Shown here in pieces: positions 45,211-57,436 of a stretch of 64,000 bases of DNA. Origin of the DNA: Mycoemilia scoparia (taxonomy: Eukaryota > Kickxellomycota > Kickxellomycetes > Kickxellales > Kickxellaceae); NCBI GenBank assembly GCA_027575805.1, contig JANBPU010000002.1, positions 62,001-126,000 on the forward strand, given 5' to 3'. Below the pieces are notes generated by a model. That model ran no database searches and was not told the origin of the DNA. It was given only the letters and a program-made list of their open reading frames with translations. The translations under genes were made by a program, and so were the position numbers. Position 1 is the stretch's first letter; each line of letters begins with the position of its first letter.

Positions 45211-45473
45211 TCATAAATATTTATTTGGATTTATAATGTTGTTATGTATGTTGTCCTGTAAAGGAATTAAGATATGAAAAAATGAAACCAGGGAGAGAGA
45301 AAAGAACGTATATACTACTTAGAAATAAGCCATCACATCACAGTGGTAATCGATCTATGGATGGATTATACAGCATCACGTTCAGTTTGAAGATTCAACG
45401 TCAACGAGGTTTAAGTTGGACACATCTATACATTGCAAGGATGTCTTTGTGCTTTAATATATACTGTCAGGAT
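45109..45473. repeat. Convergent 3' region with TAA-type microsatellite
   Basis: At 45181-45211 there are about ten tandem ATA/TAA units, just past the hydroxylase stop. The rest is AT-rich 3' flank shared with the convergent coatomer gene. Confidence 0.8.
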
Positions 45474-48400
45474 TTATATATTAGATGAATTAGGGCCACT
45501 GTTACACATACCTTCTGCTACACTCTCGGGGTCGATATTTCTGGCATTCTGGCTGAAATATCCTCGGGATGGAGGGAGCTTGCTAATATCAGATATGCCT
45601 TGTGACTTTTCCGTGTCTAGGGCCTAATTGTCAAAAGGTGGTAAATCAAATGCCAGGGTGCAAATAAATAACTTATCGCGCACTTTTCAATGCCATTGTT
45701 TTGGTGATTTTGATGACCGCCTTACCTTTTGATATTCAGGGAAAAGCTCAGGGTTAGCCAATGGGTCTGCAAGAGATTCAGCTGCAGCTTGCTTGTCCAA
45801 AGAGTCCAAAGAGGCTTTCCATTGAGAAACGAGCTCAGAGACTCTGCTTGGAACATATGCACGAGCAAACAGTGTGGCTTCTGGAATACGGTTCGTTTCA
45901 ACAAGAATATCAAGACATTTGCTGACCTGACTCAAGTTCAAATAACAGGTGAAAGCAATATTATACATCTTGGCCTCCACTATGATTCAAGGAAACAAAA
46001 CGGAATGTCAAGTGCCAACAACCAATGAATATATTTATATAATATCCCCATCATATTATCAACTACTTACATGCATTTCCTGCCAGCTTCTCAAGTCCTG
46101 CAGCATTACAGGTGGATGTGTATAGGAGAAGAAGACCTCCAAAATCTTTAGCTTTTTCCATGCACCTTTCTGCAACGTCAAATTTCCAGCATTTCATGGC
46201 ACAGTCTCCTACTATTCTCCATTTGGCTTCTGCCTCATCTTTGCTAGCGAGATCATACGCTATATCGAGTCTCTTAAGCTGAATAGCCAGATCAAACTTC
46301 TGCTCTGGGTCGGTGGTTACTTCGAGTGCTAAGGCCTTTTTATCTTCAGCTTCCAAGAACCTTGCGACGCGTGGTCTCTGGCTATCTGTTATCTCTGGGA
46401 GAATTTCGCTTGCAGCCTCGTCATCTCCAGCTAAAATGGCCATTTGGTACTTAATGACAGCCAGAGGCAGCACATAGCTAACAATATTGATTTGCTTATC
46501 AGCGAGGTAGACGCGGTTATCTCGCTCAACATAGCCTAAGAGATACATGGGTTTGTCGAAGTGGGCAATAGTAATAACCTGGTTTCCAACAAGATAGCTC
46601 AATCTGTCGTTCTCATTGGTGTATATAAAACAGTCACCAATCCAGCAGCCAGATTTGACATTTTCCTGTATCTCAGTAACGAATTCAACCGCCGCTTCGA
46701 CACCTTCCTCATCATTAACACCATTGTTGGATTTGGCAAATTCGGCAAATGCCTCCCTATTGAACCTGAGCACAAAGTATGAATCTTCAGTAGCAACAGT
46801 AAAGAGCTCCCCATTGTCAGACCAGTATAGGTCTTTGGGATTTACATCTATACGCCGCACAGTAAGTCCAGTTTCCCAATCATATAGATTAAGAGTGCCA
46901 CTAGCGCTGCAAATACCCAAGAGGCCACCGCCATAGAGCTTCTTTGCACTGTAACCAAGGCTTGATAATGGTGAGTTGGACGGTGTGGAACGTTCCTTGA
47001 AGTTTTTGAAGAGACCAACGGCAGACTGAGACTGGAGGATAGCATACTCGTTTGAATCTAGGGCCCATACAAAATCTAGAGCTGACCCAAACGCCTTGTT
47101 TCTCCAGGCTAGTGCTGTGTAAATAATGTATTCGTTATGGCCTTGGACAGCGACAAAACGTCCATTGGGACTGTGCTTAAGAGCCTCTGGGTAAAGTTCA
47201 CAGGTGCCGAGCTCCTTTGCTGCTGCTCTTATACGCTCGCCATCCTTGATATCGGCATCCATTGCCATCTTGACATTGACGCTCTGAATTGTATTCTTCT
47301 TTGCCCAAGTGATACGACCGCTTATGTCCATGCTGATCACAGGCTCATCGCTTCCCAAAGATATAACGACAAGACCTTCATCATAGCCAATGGCAAGTGT
47401 GTTGTCTCCTCCAGTATAACCGAATGTCCATATTCTTTCAAGTCCGTGGCTGAATGCGGTTATTTTGCTGAAAGTGTCAGAGCGCCAAACACGGACTTCG
47501 CCTATAGAGAATAAAGACATGTAAAAAGCTCCAAGCTCCAAGACATTCGGGACAATAGTAGTATCGGAGTCAAATCCTTACCATCTTCGCAACCGGTTAT
47601 GATGATCGGGAGTTGCGGGTGATAAGCTACTGCTGATACATTTTGAGTGTGGCCACTAAGAGTTTGGACACATGTTTGGTTTTGGTAGTCCCAAACCTTG
47701 ACTGTCTTGTCATCAGCACCACTAATAAGGTAGGGCTTGTCACCATCATAGCAGTAGTCGACAGCATTAACACCGTTTTCGTGTCCTTTCAGTGTAAAGT
47801 TGGGGTCTGATGATCCTAGGTTCCATACTTTGACAGTCTTATCCAAACTTGCAGAAGCAAAGGTGTTGGTATCCTTTGGATTTATGGAAAGTGACATAAC
47901 AAAGTAGCTGTGGCCTTCAAAGGTCTATGCAATTGACAATCATATTACTGTTATGGCGGATAATTCAAGCCCAAATTTCTAAAGTGTGACATATAGTTAA
48001 CAACATACCTGAATACATCTCCAGTCTTTATCCCAGTTCCAAAGTTTGATGGAGGTGTCATCAGATCCTGATAGGACATAAGGAAGAGTGGGATGGACAA
48101 CTAGTGTTCTGATATAATCTTGATGGGCACTGAATTCTTTGACCTTTTCCTGTGTATTGTAGTTATAAACCCTGATTTGCATGTCGTCAGACCCAACGAC
48201 GATCCAATTTTTCCGAGCAATAAATTTAGCAGCACGAACTACGTTTGAACAGTATAATTATAAATTGGTACATATATATTTATAGGTAATTGTCAATAAG
48301 CGTGTGGCTAATTCAATAGTTATATATTTACCAGGAAGATCACAAGCCTCGAATGACTTTACTTGGGTCTATATAAACAAGAATCGTGAAGTTGGTTGTT

Positions 48401-48702
48401 ATCATAGTTTACAAAAGATCCATAATATATATAAATATATAATCCGCTGTATCTAGTACCTTGGTTTGGTAGTTCCAAATATTAACTTGTCCATTGTAAA
48501 GTGAAGTCAGAACCCAGGGTTCTGTCGGGTGAATGTCTACGCATTTAACCCTATCTGTACGCTCCAAGAACATACGCTAACAAAATAACATCATAATGAA
48601 TTTAGATGCGCTGTAATTTGATGCATCTCAGGTAATAGCCTTAAAGAACTGGTAGTATGGTTATAATGCATTGCAAATATTTACCTTTATTTTCAAATCC
48701 AT
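45474..48702 (-). CDS. SEC27: Coatomer subunit beta' (COPI)
   Basis: COPI coat subunit acting at the Golgi, binding dilysine cargo tails. Eight exons: 48702-48685, 48576-48460, 48368-48332, 48238-48009, 47924-47582, 47501-46071, 45979-45726 and 45623-45474 (859 residues). The N-terminal propellers show [70 protein letters not shown] and ITGCEDGEVRVW. A second propeller is followed by the alpha-solenoid ([52 protein letters not shown]). Exon 1 codes for only six residues (MDLKIK). The last exon could splice at 45506, but reading on gives a stop at 45474. Confidence 0.95.
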
Positions 48703-49024
48703 TTTCTGTGGTTCAAGTACAGGCACAAGTTTCAAGACGTAAGCAACAAATACAATGATGAGCGGTAAGTCTGAAATGAAATGCCAAATCTGCTAGATGT
48801 TCTGGTTTACAAGATGCGTTATCCCTTTTGCAACCTTTCTTCAGTTTGAGTAGGAGTATATATAGCTTATTTGAAGGTTTGTAGGTAGGTAGCAAAGCTA
48901 ATTAGAGAAGAGGTGTGTAGCTGTTTGCTCTTCATTCTATGTTCATCAATATGCTATATTACTATGAAACATAGCTAGATTATGATTAAATTAAATGGTT
49001 GGGCACAGGTTCCACATCCAATAT

Positions 49025-49245
49025 AGCAAGTTCTCCACCAAAAGGAAAAAGACACATGCCCGATGATTAAGCATTTTATTACTCCTAGGGAAGTAGCTGT
49101 ATGCCACATACACTAAAGGAAACAGACAGATACCCTCATACAATCCCTGCAATTCGGTCCATAAGCTATACATTTTAGCTGGAGTCTCAGAGGTAATTGA
49201 CTGGTATCCAAGGGAATATCCCAGCACCCTCTTAGAGGAGACTGC
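49025..49245 (-). repeat. Dispersed repeat, family A copy 7 with internal insert
   Basis: Reverse orientation. AAGTTCTCCACCAAAAGG is separated from ATACCCTCATACAATCCCTG by an extra stretch of about 74 bp (about 49046-49119) that other copies lack and that is flanked by AAAGG on both sides. The remainder (CATAAGCTATACATTTTAGC, CTCTTAGAGGAGACTGCC) is well preserved. Confidence 0.75.
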
Positions 49246-49249
49246 CATA

Positions 49250-49383
49250 TGGGTAGTTATTTTTGAAGGGCTAAATGCAGATAGTGCATAATGTAGCATT
49301 GGAAAATGGAAATATATGGTAACTAGTATGCAAGTTGAAACTGGCCTACTAGTAAAACTTAGCCCTTCAAAAATAATCACTCA
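49250..49383. mobile_element. MITE, family B copy 4
   Basis: TGGGTAGTTATTTTTGAAGG at the left mirrors CCTTCAAAAATAATCACTCA at the right. Flanked by TA, and the right TA is shared with the next element. The interior is unlike that of copies 2, 3 and 5. Confidence 0.8.
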
Positions 49384-49385
49384 TA

Positions 49386-49500
49386 TGGGTGATTATTTTT
49401 GAAGAGTGAATATTGACTAGTAAAACTGGACATCTATTTGGGTTTGATTGTCTCTATAATCATTGGTCACCAAAATTTACCCTTCAAAAATTATTGCCCA
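49386..49500. mobile_element. MITE, family B copy 5
   Basis: TGGGTGATTATTTTTGAAGA at the left mirrors CCTTCAAAAATTATTGCCCA at the right, flanked by TA. Its interior (TCTCTATAATCATTGGTCAC) is the reverse of that in the elements at 3686 and 11243, so it is inserted in the opposite orientation. Confidence 0.8.
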
Positions 49501-49951
49501 TATACTTGAAAAACATGATTTTAATAATTCCAAACAGAAGTGATTTTGTGTTTACTCATAGGGCAAATAATCCTTGTAGAAAAAATCAGCAATTTTATGC
49601 TACTCGATGTAGGGATTTTGATGATGAATTAAAAAATGAAAATACAGATTCTGATATGGAGACACAACAATTATCTAGAGCTACCAAAAATACAATCCCT
49701 TAGTAGTAAAATTCAAAGAGGGCTAAATTGAATAACTATGAAACCTTAGTTATTTTAGAATGTTAATATAATGGTAAACACTTTAGAGGCACCAATGTTT
49801 CGTTTGAAATACAAGGACAATTTAGCAGGTTGCAAGATTACTGTGAATGAATGTTATTACCTTTGATCCACCATAATTTCATGTCCAAACAGATTTTATT
49901 GACTTGTACATTACAACCTTCGTTGATGTAAACACATGTTTGGATCAAACA

Positions 49952-51640
49952 CTATAAAGACTTTGAAAGCCTCGCAATGAGTATCTGCTCTACCCAATCC
50001 GAAGTAGTATCCGACTTTAACATTATCAACTCTGCCTCCGACAAGCTACAGCCATCTCTTTTTGAAATAAGCTGCTTTATAAGGTGAGGAACCAACACAT
50101 CTTGGTCAAAGCGGACGGCTATAGTATAGGAGTTAGGTTTGGGAGGACCGCAAGTCAACTTCTTGTTATTCTTAACCTGCTCGAGCATTATAGAGTCATT
50201 ATTGGGTTGTTTACTTTCTGTGACTGTAGACTGTGAAAGCCAGGCTTTATCTCGATTGAGACCAACCTCTTCATTTTGAATGCCGGTAGCCTCATTGATA
50301 CAGTCATTTTTTGAAACACCGCTGCTGTTATATATATCTACATCTTTTTCTGAGGCAACATCATTAACAATGGTAGAAACAGTGTCTGTAGGTGAGGGTG
50401 GTGGACGGGAATCAGAATTTTGGTCACCGAAAGCATTATCAGCCAAGGTAGATGGGGACCACAAGAAATCTTTATAAAGTTTCCACAATCTTGGTGGGGT
50501 TGGAAACCAAGTGGCTACTAGTCTATTGATATAGTAAAACTCCTCGAAAGTGAGTGGTCCCCTCATAGGCTGCATTGTCACATTGGTGTTTGAATTGTCA
50601 TCAGACCGATCTGTGTTATTGCTGCATATCATCTTGTAAAATTTCTCGACAAGCGGTTCTTTATTTGATATCTCGATAAAGTCATTTGGCCCACAGTCAT
50701 GGATTTCTTCCAATAGAGGTTTTATGTCTTCCGTTTCTTTAGTGAGTTCGATATATAGGTTGTTTTTTGAGCCATCAGTTGACAATAAACTGGCTTCTAG
50801 CTCATTTTCAGGCATTTTTAGCTCGAAAGTACCCATCTATGTGCATGTTATTTTAAATTGGTGTATAAGGTTTTAAACGCATTTGATGTGGTGCTGGTTA
50901 GTAGTAAAAATAAACGGTGGATTACCTCGCAAGTGTAAAACTCCTTGTCAAACATTGTGAGCAATCTCTTTCGAGTAAGGGTTGATTTTTTTCCGTCAAG
51001 AAAGATAACCTTATATTTGTTGTCAGAAACCCTTTCTATGACTTTGGCCGGGTAGTATTTCCGTAAAGCAAACGCGAGAACAAGCTCTCCTGGAACCTTT
51101 ATCGTGCTTTATAAAAAGCATTCGTGTTTAAATGAGCAATCGCAATACATACAAACATAAATTCATAGAATCTATATATTCATTTGACCAAGCTATTTTA
51201 AACGAATTGGTGGTATACCTTGCAACATCTTGGTCGGATACATCGCTATTATCAACATGGTCATTATCGTTATGAATAGCTTTTGGGATACTGGAGTTAG
51301 ACCTACGTGCTAACGCTATATACGCACATCAGAAATTAGACACTCATCGTATTCCATTTAGCCACTTTGTTCATAAACCACTAGTAAGTATTGCATGTTT
51401 TACCATTGGGACTTCTCTTAAAAGGACCTCGCTGCTTTGTTTGACATCCAGACAACAAGGATTTAACGTCTGGGAAAGCATTGTCGTCCCCACTATCATC
51501 AGAAAGGTCATCATATATTCCAAAAGCCTTGGGGCCCGAATCGCTCTTTGATCGCCGAAGTCTATGATTGCATTATTAGTAAAGATGTATGCATCAATTA
51601 GTATGGTATTTACCTGGTCTAGCTTATATGAAAGTCGCAT
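49952..51640 (-). CDS. Tudor/PWWP-like domain protein of unknown function
   Basis: Family not recognised. Five exons fit in phase: 51640-51614, 51545-51404, 51315-51219, 51106-50926 and 50836-49952 (443 residues). An acidic N-terminus (YDDLSDDSGDDNAF) is followed by a compact beta-rich module: VPGELVLAFALRKYYPAKVIER, KYKVIFLDGKKSTLTRKRLLT, EFYTCE. The GE-VLA-YYPA-V pattern and the YKV-F-DG pair are typical of Tudor or PWWP chromatin-reader folds. The C-terminal 290 residues have FEEFYYINRLVATWFPTPP and a final helical segment ending LIARLSKSL. The start and the first splice are the weak points. A nuclear chromatin role is inferred from the fold only. Confidence 0.65.
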
Positions 51641-52116
51641 AGCTTTTTGAGTATATGCCTGTATTATATAGAAATAGCCTCATTACGAATGTACCTTTTT
51701 TGGGACTCTACGGGCTCACGTTTTGCATTCTTTTCGTTGCAATGTATATAATACGCAGTATCTTCAATGTGAGAAGCATGGTCAGAATCGAATTTGCGCT
51801 TAAATCCCAAGTCTGCACCATTCATGGTCGAAAAGTAAATACAAAAGACAAAAGGGTTATCCTTTGTGTCAAAAAATTGGAATATGGGGGGCTATTGGGG
51901 AGCGGGAGGGGGATACTACCTGAACAAGACCACCTGATTACATCCCAATTTTATTTGCATCTGTTGACTACACCAGCCTGGCTATAATAAGCAGGATTTT
52001 GGGTTGGCCTGTTGCAGTTTAGAGGATCACAAAATTCTTTAAAACGTGTCAAGTGTTGTTTTATTCTCAGTTCATTAAATTACAAAAATATATTTATACT
52101 AGGGTGTTAGCAGGGC
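51641..52116. other. Intergenic
   Basis: Between the Tudor-like gene start and the SUN gene 3' end. A plus-strand frame at 51655-51987 has one hydrophobic stretch but no recognisable domain or neighbour support and was not called. Confidence 0.4.
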
Positions 52117-55100
52117 TTAGTTTTGCTGAGCATGAACTCTAAATCTGTAGATACATGTATTGCTAGGGTGTCCCCAATTGGTGTTGATTCGTAATACCAC
52201 AGAGCGTATTGAAGCTGTCCGAAGTTGCTCTTCTGCCTCTGGTAGTAATGGAATTAGTTGCAATGGCTGGTCGCTTGAGGGTTTATATGTAAAGCGTCCA
52301 AGAGTCACAAGATCTCCGGCCACATGCTTTAGATTAGAAGCTTGATCATCGTTATCAGGAATAAGATACCCTAGGACTTCGATGTCTTTCGGGGCGCTTC
52401 GTATATCGATAGCAACATTCTCTGCAACATGTTCAAGGGCAAATCCGGTCACCTTTAGCCTCTTGGATAGGCGTATACCGATTTGGCCTTTGCTACCAGC
52501 CATAGCCCAACATTGGCCGAGTCGTGTGTCTGGATCTAGTATAGTTTTTGGTGGCTTTGCGTAGCTCCCAATTAAACCGACTTTTGAAAGAAGCTTTCCA
52601 AGGAACTTGTTGGGCTGTGGCCTGAATGTCTCGGATGTAAGTGTTGGGATGATAGAAGCTCCAGCAGAAAGCTGTGCATAATCAAGCAGTCCGAGTCGAT
52701 CACTATTAAAACGAGAAAGCGCTTCCTGTATAAAGGCATGAATCTCAGAGATATCGGCATCCCCTTTACTAACATGACCAGGTCCCCGATTTTTCGTATA
52801 TATCTGAGATAATCTATCATCAATAGCCTGGTTAACAAGCTTTGTTATCGATTCATTATCGCCACTATGCAGGCCCTGGTCGCTCAGCCTTTGTATGTCA
52901 AGTTTAATTAGGGATATCGCATCTTCAAGTTCACTAATGCTCTTGGGATTACCCCATTTATGTGAAGATAGGTTGTTGCGAAAAGCATCAAAATCTCGCA
53001 TCAGGGTTTCTATCTTTTGGCTTATCTTGGCGGAACTTGCTTCACCATCATTTAAAGAGCGCTCTGTTAGGACAAGTTTCTTATTTGCTGAATCAATAGC
53101 ATCACGCTGCAGCTTGGAGTTCTGCTCTAACCCTTTCAGTGATGATTCTATTTTCTCTATTTTTTGGGTAGTTTGACGCTCAATGGACTTTGCTAACGTT
53201 TCCTTCTCATCCTTAAGCTTTTGGAGATCAGCCAATATTTGTACTTGTTCTTTGCTGTGGTGTTTATCGATATGCAAGAGTTTGTTTATAAGATGCTCAA
53301 GTGTATTTTCAATTTTCTTTATGTGTTCAAACACCAGATCGTCTGCTCCAGAGGACCTAAGCAGGGCCTCTTGGGCTTTTGATATGGGTTCGAAGTCTAC
53401 ATTCTGGTTTGAATGTCCAATATGGTCGATTACAGAGCCTACCATAGACTTCATGTGTGCAGCGGCATGTCCAGACAAGCTAAAGAAAAGTCGTGAGTTG
53501 AATGCTATCCCAAGGCACAATACAGCCACGAATATCGATGTTGTCACGCTTGCTTTCCCTCGTCTCTGCTGACCGCTGCCGTTCCTCTCTGCGCGATGAG
53601 AACGGGAAAGCCCAAGGACTCTTAAAAAAGGCCTCCACAAAAATCTCAATAGTATGTACATCAACCCTTGAGCAATCAGCCCAACGAATTCCTTAAACAT
53701 AAAGTAAATGACAAAGAAGCAGAATGTCGTCTTTTCTGCTACTGATCCTAAAGCTCTTCTTGACTTTTTTCGGATTACCCACCAGGTCTTTCCGCCAAGG
53801 CCTATCCTGCTGTCCAGATCAGAGTCGCCCGGACCTTCGGAGTCATAACTACTGTATTGATCAGAGTAAGTGGTATGAGTTGGAGCTCCAAAATGCTCAT
53901 TTTCTAATCCAAGCTCTGCAGCAAGAGACTTCACACCAGATCCCACCACACCCTCACCACGATTGATATATGGGTGGTTTGACAAATTCTCCAATGAGAG
54001 GTCTTCGCCATTGAATGGTTCACTATTTAAATCTATAAGGTCATCTTTTGCATTGCTGCCTCTAGAATATTCCTGGCTAACTCTTCCCGTCGGCGTTTCC
54101 AAGGCAGGGGCCGTCTGCCTCCGTCTGCGAGTAGAGTATCTTTTTGCAGTTGCAGGGAATGCGCCTGGTCCATCTATGCGGGTTGACTGTGGCGATACTG
54201 CTCTGTAGATACTACGACTTCCTTCTTCAATGGGCTTGAACCCTGGTCCATAACTAAATCTACTAGGCGTACTGATACGGGATCTCAGAGAGTATGGTGT
54301 CTGTACATTGCCTCTGGTTTTTGCTGATTCCTGATTATCGCTGTCACCATCCCCGTCATTACTCTCATTTTCCTCAGATTCGCTTTCATGCGAGCTATTG
54401 CCGTGGTCATTTTGTTGGTTATCTATAACATAAACATTACGGAGTTGGTTAAATATATGCGGTAATGGCATTCAGTGCAAGATATTGTTGTGGGCTTTGA
54501 GCACCAAAGTATCCTACCTTCTTCATTGTTGACACCATTCGTGCTGTTTATTTGCCCAGACGGCGTATAAAATTCTCCTTGCTGATCACTAGCATCGAGA
54601 TGTGTTTCTTTATATCTTGTGTGTGCATTGGCCTTTTTGTTGACCCAGTTCGGTGTATTTACCCATATGCCTTCCCATTTGCGTTGGATAAGTGGAATCT
54701 GTGAAGGATGGCCCGGGTTTTGCGGTGAGCCAAGATGTCGACCATGATTACTTTCTGGATCTATATTGTATAGATTATCACTTTCTCCAGAGTAGCTTAG
54801 AGGTCGAGTTTTATGAATATCTGCGGAGTTTCCTAGCTGGCCAGGAATGGGATTCCGCTTTGAAATGCTGCGCACTCTTTGAGTACGCGATGTAGAGTTC
54901 TCTAGATCCAAAAGTGGACTCCTGAGCGCAGGGTCCTGCGCGTCAGGGTAGCCACCACTTGTGGGGGAGAACTCGCCTCCTCGGCGAAGCATTTGCGGAC
55001 TGATTTGTGTGTTTGGGCTAATTGTTTCAGACGTGATGTTGGCGAGCTGAAATGCAGTGGCAATATTGACCGAGGTATTTCTCAAAAGATGTATATTCTC

Positions 55101-55166
55101 TTTATTAAAAGTATCGGAGGCAGGAGAAATGTGTTTGGTTCCAGCTTTGCGAGGTGTTTTCACCAT
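52117..55166 (-). CDS. SUN-domain nuclear envelope protein
   Basis: Inner nuclear membrane half of a LINC bridge. Two exons, 55166-54518 and 54422-52117, join in phase (984 residues). A long Ser/Asn-rich nucleoplasmic N-terminus with KENIHL-like basic motifs leads to two hydrophobic segments, one near 445-480 (CFFVIYFMFKEFVGLIAQGL) and one near 507 (SIFVAVLCLGIAFNSRLFF). A coiled coil spans roughly 580-700 (LQKLKDEKETLAKSIER, IEKIESSLKGLEQN). The SUN domain fills the last 165 residues: CWAMAGSKGQIGIRLSKRLKV, VTGFALEHV, APKDIEVLGY, LGRFTY and VVLRINTNWGHPSNTCIYRFRVHA. Resembles Sad1-type proteins. Confidence 0.93.
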
Positions 55167-55904
55167 ATAATGTTTGTGATAATATCGTGTCTGTATTTAT
55201 ATTCAAGGCTATGCTTTACGCGTTTTTAAGATTTTAAAAGTATGCGATATGATGACTGCTTAGACTGAATTAAAAACAAAGCTGGTTTTCTATGTTTGTC
55301 TCAACACCTCACTGGTTTGACTGTTGATTCTCCCTTCCCCTTTTGAAAAAATTGTACACTAAAGCATCCAATTAACTTGCCTCTAAAAACAAACCACCCA
55401 CTGGGCGTTTTATTGACTGGGAATTCCCAAACTGTTGGAGTTGATAATAGCATCAAACCCTGACAGCAAAATTAAATCTGATTGGAATTTCTTGGTCAGA
55501 TTGTTTTTTAGATGGGGACAGGAACCAAAAGCTGTTATAATAATTCATCTTTGGAGTCTACAATTTTGGCTAGAGACCATAAGGTTTGAATGTGTGTTCG
55601 ATCTAGGGAAACAATGCATGGTATCGAATCGTCTGTGATGTCCAATACCTAATAAATAGCTAAAACCCTGTATTTATCAATATAGCAGTATATAAATCAG
55701 AGTGGTGTAAATACTGGAACTTGTGGTTTCTAACAGCTATGATCGATCTTGCAGATATTGATTAGTTGACATTCCAAACGCTATGTATATATTTATTTCC
55801 TATTTTCATTTTAAAAGAATGATGATCTAGTTTACAAAAAGATTGGCAAATAGATATTATATAAAAGTGGGACGTTTTGTATATGTGTATTTATAGAGGT
55901 GTAT
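55167..55904. other. Intergenic
   Basis: SUN gene promoter side and 3' flank of the PRELI gene. Nothing recognised. Confidence 0.4.
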
Positions 55905-56730
55905 TTATGCCAGCATTCTTTGGCCCTTGAAAAGTTGTTGTTTTTCACGGAGAACCTCAAGCACATAGAGCAGCCCGTTTCGACTCTATAAAACCGCAGA
56001 GATGATATAAGTATGCGAATATTAGACAAAACAATAGTAAATTCAGCACGAAGCCCTGAAAAGTGGAATTACCTTTGTGATATTGTCATGGAAACGAGTA
56101 AGACTAAAGCTCTCTATTCTTGAACTTAGCCCATAGCCCAGGTTTGATATGATTCTGGTTTCATTATACCCAATTGTACGATTTGCTGCATCATCCGGAC
56201 AAGCTTTTAGAGTCTGGCATTCAACAACCTTGAGAAGGCGGGTATGTGTTATGTTTTTTGTTGTGGTTTTAAATATCTTGTTGACAGGATCGACCTCGAT
56301 TTCTTCAAGTATATATGCAGTGGAATTTCCTCTCATGAACTATATGGCGCAGTTTCAACAAAATGTTTGTTGCAGGGATTGATCGAGTAAGCGTTTATAT
56401 GTAGCAAAGAAAAATATCCATGACAATACTTACACTTCTGCCCCACCGAGGGACAGAATTGGTTTTTAGCAATAGACGGACCAGATGGAGCTTTCCGGTG
56501 AGCTGATCAACCCTATGTGACAGCGTGTCCGTAGCTAATACATGTGTGGCATAGGGGTTTGGGTATCGGTTCAAGTATGCATACGATACATTAGACCACG
56601 GGAAGCTATATTAAGAGCAGTTTCAGCCATTAATAATTATAAAACCCAAATCCATGGGAAACATTTATGGACATTTTTGCTATTGAAAGGCTTACTCGAA
56701 GTTGAAGGTCTGGTGAAAGAATTTGACCAT
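55905..56730 (-). CDS. PRELI-domain lipid-transfer protein (Ups/PRELID family)
   Basis: Mitochondrial intermembrane-space protein that shuttles phospholipids with Mdm35. Four exons: 56730-56696, 56605-56434, 56339-56073 and 55985-55905 (about 184 residues). The start gives MVKFFHQTFNFDFPWSNV, and the exon 1/2 join restores the family motif. Then AYLNRYPNPYATHVLATD, DQLTGKLHLVRLLLKTNSVPRW, a strand pair (TAYILEEIEVDPVNK, TTTKNITHTRLLKVVE), GYGLSSRIESFSLTRFHDNITK and a C-terminal helix (GLLYVLEVLREKQ). NPYATHVL and NITHTRLLKVVE match PRELID1/Ups1 better than Ups2. Most exons fall outside simple long frames, so the gene is easy to miss. Confidence 0.9.
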
Positions 56731-57436
56731 TGCCTGAATGCATCAACTGATGCTTCACTAACTAGGGCGGCTGGTGGTTAGGGGGGAAAGCTGAGGGAAA
56801 GAAGGCAGCCATGGATTCCACCATTTCAAGGCCTGGATAAGTTTGATCTTATTGTAATCCATGCGATAACGCCAAATCCAAAATCATGTGCTGGTGGTCA
56901 GTCAGCCCAGGTTGCTAACTCAGCGTTGTAAGACCTGTGCTGATTTGTGTAATTGACTGGTGGTGGATTGATAAATCAAAGTCTGGGCAAGCGCGCATTT
57001 TCAGAGTCGATGCAACAAACTTGCGAGTGAGTTTGTGAACATTCAATCTCAAAAGCGCTTCGCAGCCTAGAGTAAAACACGGCCTCACATCCGCTCTGTT
57101 CTTTAGTATGGGCTTTGGCCCGTACTGGTATAATGGTGCGCATTTCGCCCCTACACTTGAAAGCAATCCTGAAGCAACCCAGAATCAAAGCCTGTGCTGT
57201 TGATAGTGCCAGCTGAAAATTTTTCCCGCAGCAGGTATTTTGGCTTTCCTTGCACCAATTTTTGTTGGGGATATGATAAGTTGGTGGATTTTTTACACAA
57301 AGTGGTCATCCTTTCTGCTCTCTAAAACACACAGAAATTAATTCTTTATATATATTGTACCGCTAGTATACACATACTTCCCTTCATTTTATAGCTTTCT
57401 TACACTTCTAATTCAAAAGTAATTTTTATATACAAC
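56731..57436. other. Divergent intergenic region
   Basis: Between the PRELI gene and DED1 starts. A TTTATATATATT motif at about 57342 lies roughly 95 bp before the DED1 ATG. Nothing else was seen. Confidence 0.45.

Larger units (their letters stand above)
48703..49951. other. Intergenic with second repeat island
   Basis: Contains family A copy 7 (49025-49245) and two adjacent MITEs (49250-49500). The 200 bp beyond (49500-49700) has an open frame of weak coding character and no recognised domain; I do not call it a gene. Confidence 0.5.

Noticed and set aside
45474..45623. Extra 3' exon of beta'-COP after a GTATGT donor near 45506
   Set aside because: The donor is plausible, but reading through reaches an in-frame stop after about 12 codons at normal family length, and I could not find a convincing downstream exon.
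49413..49703. Open frame across MITE copy 5 and the sequence after it
   Set aside because: Begins inside the MITE, has no recognisable domain, and no ATG gives a convincing product.
51655..51987. Plus-strand frame with one hydrophobic stretch
   Set aside because: No family resemblance, and it lies in the upstream region of the minus-strand Tudor-like gene.
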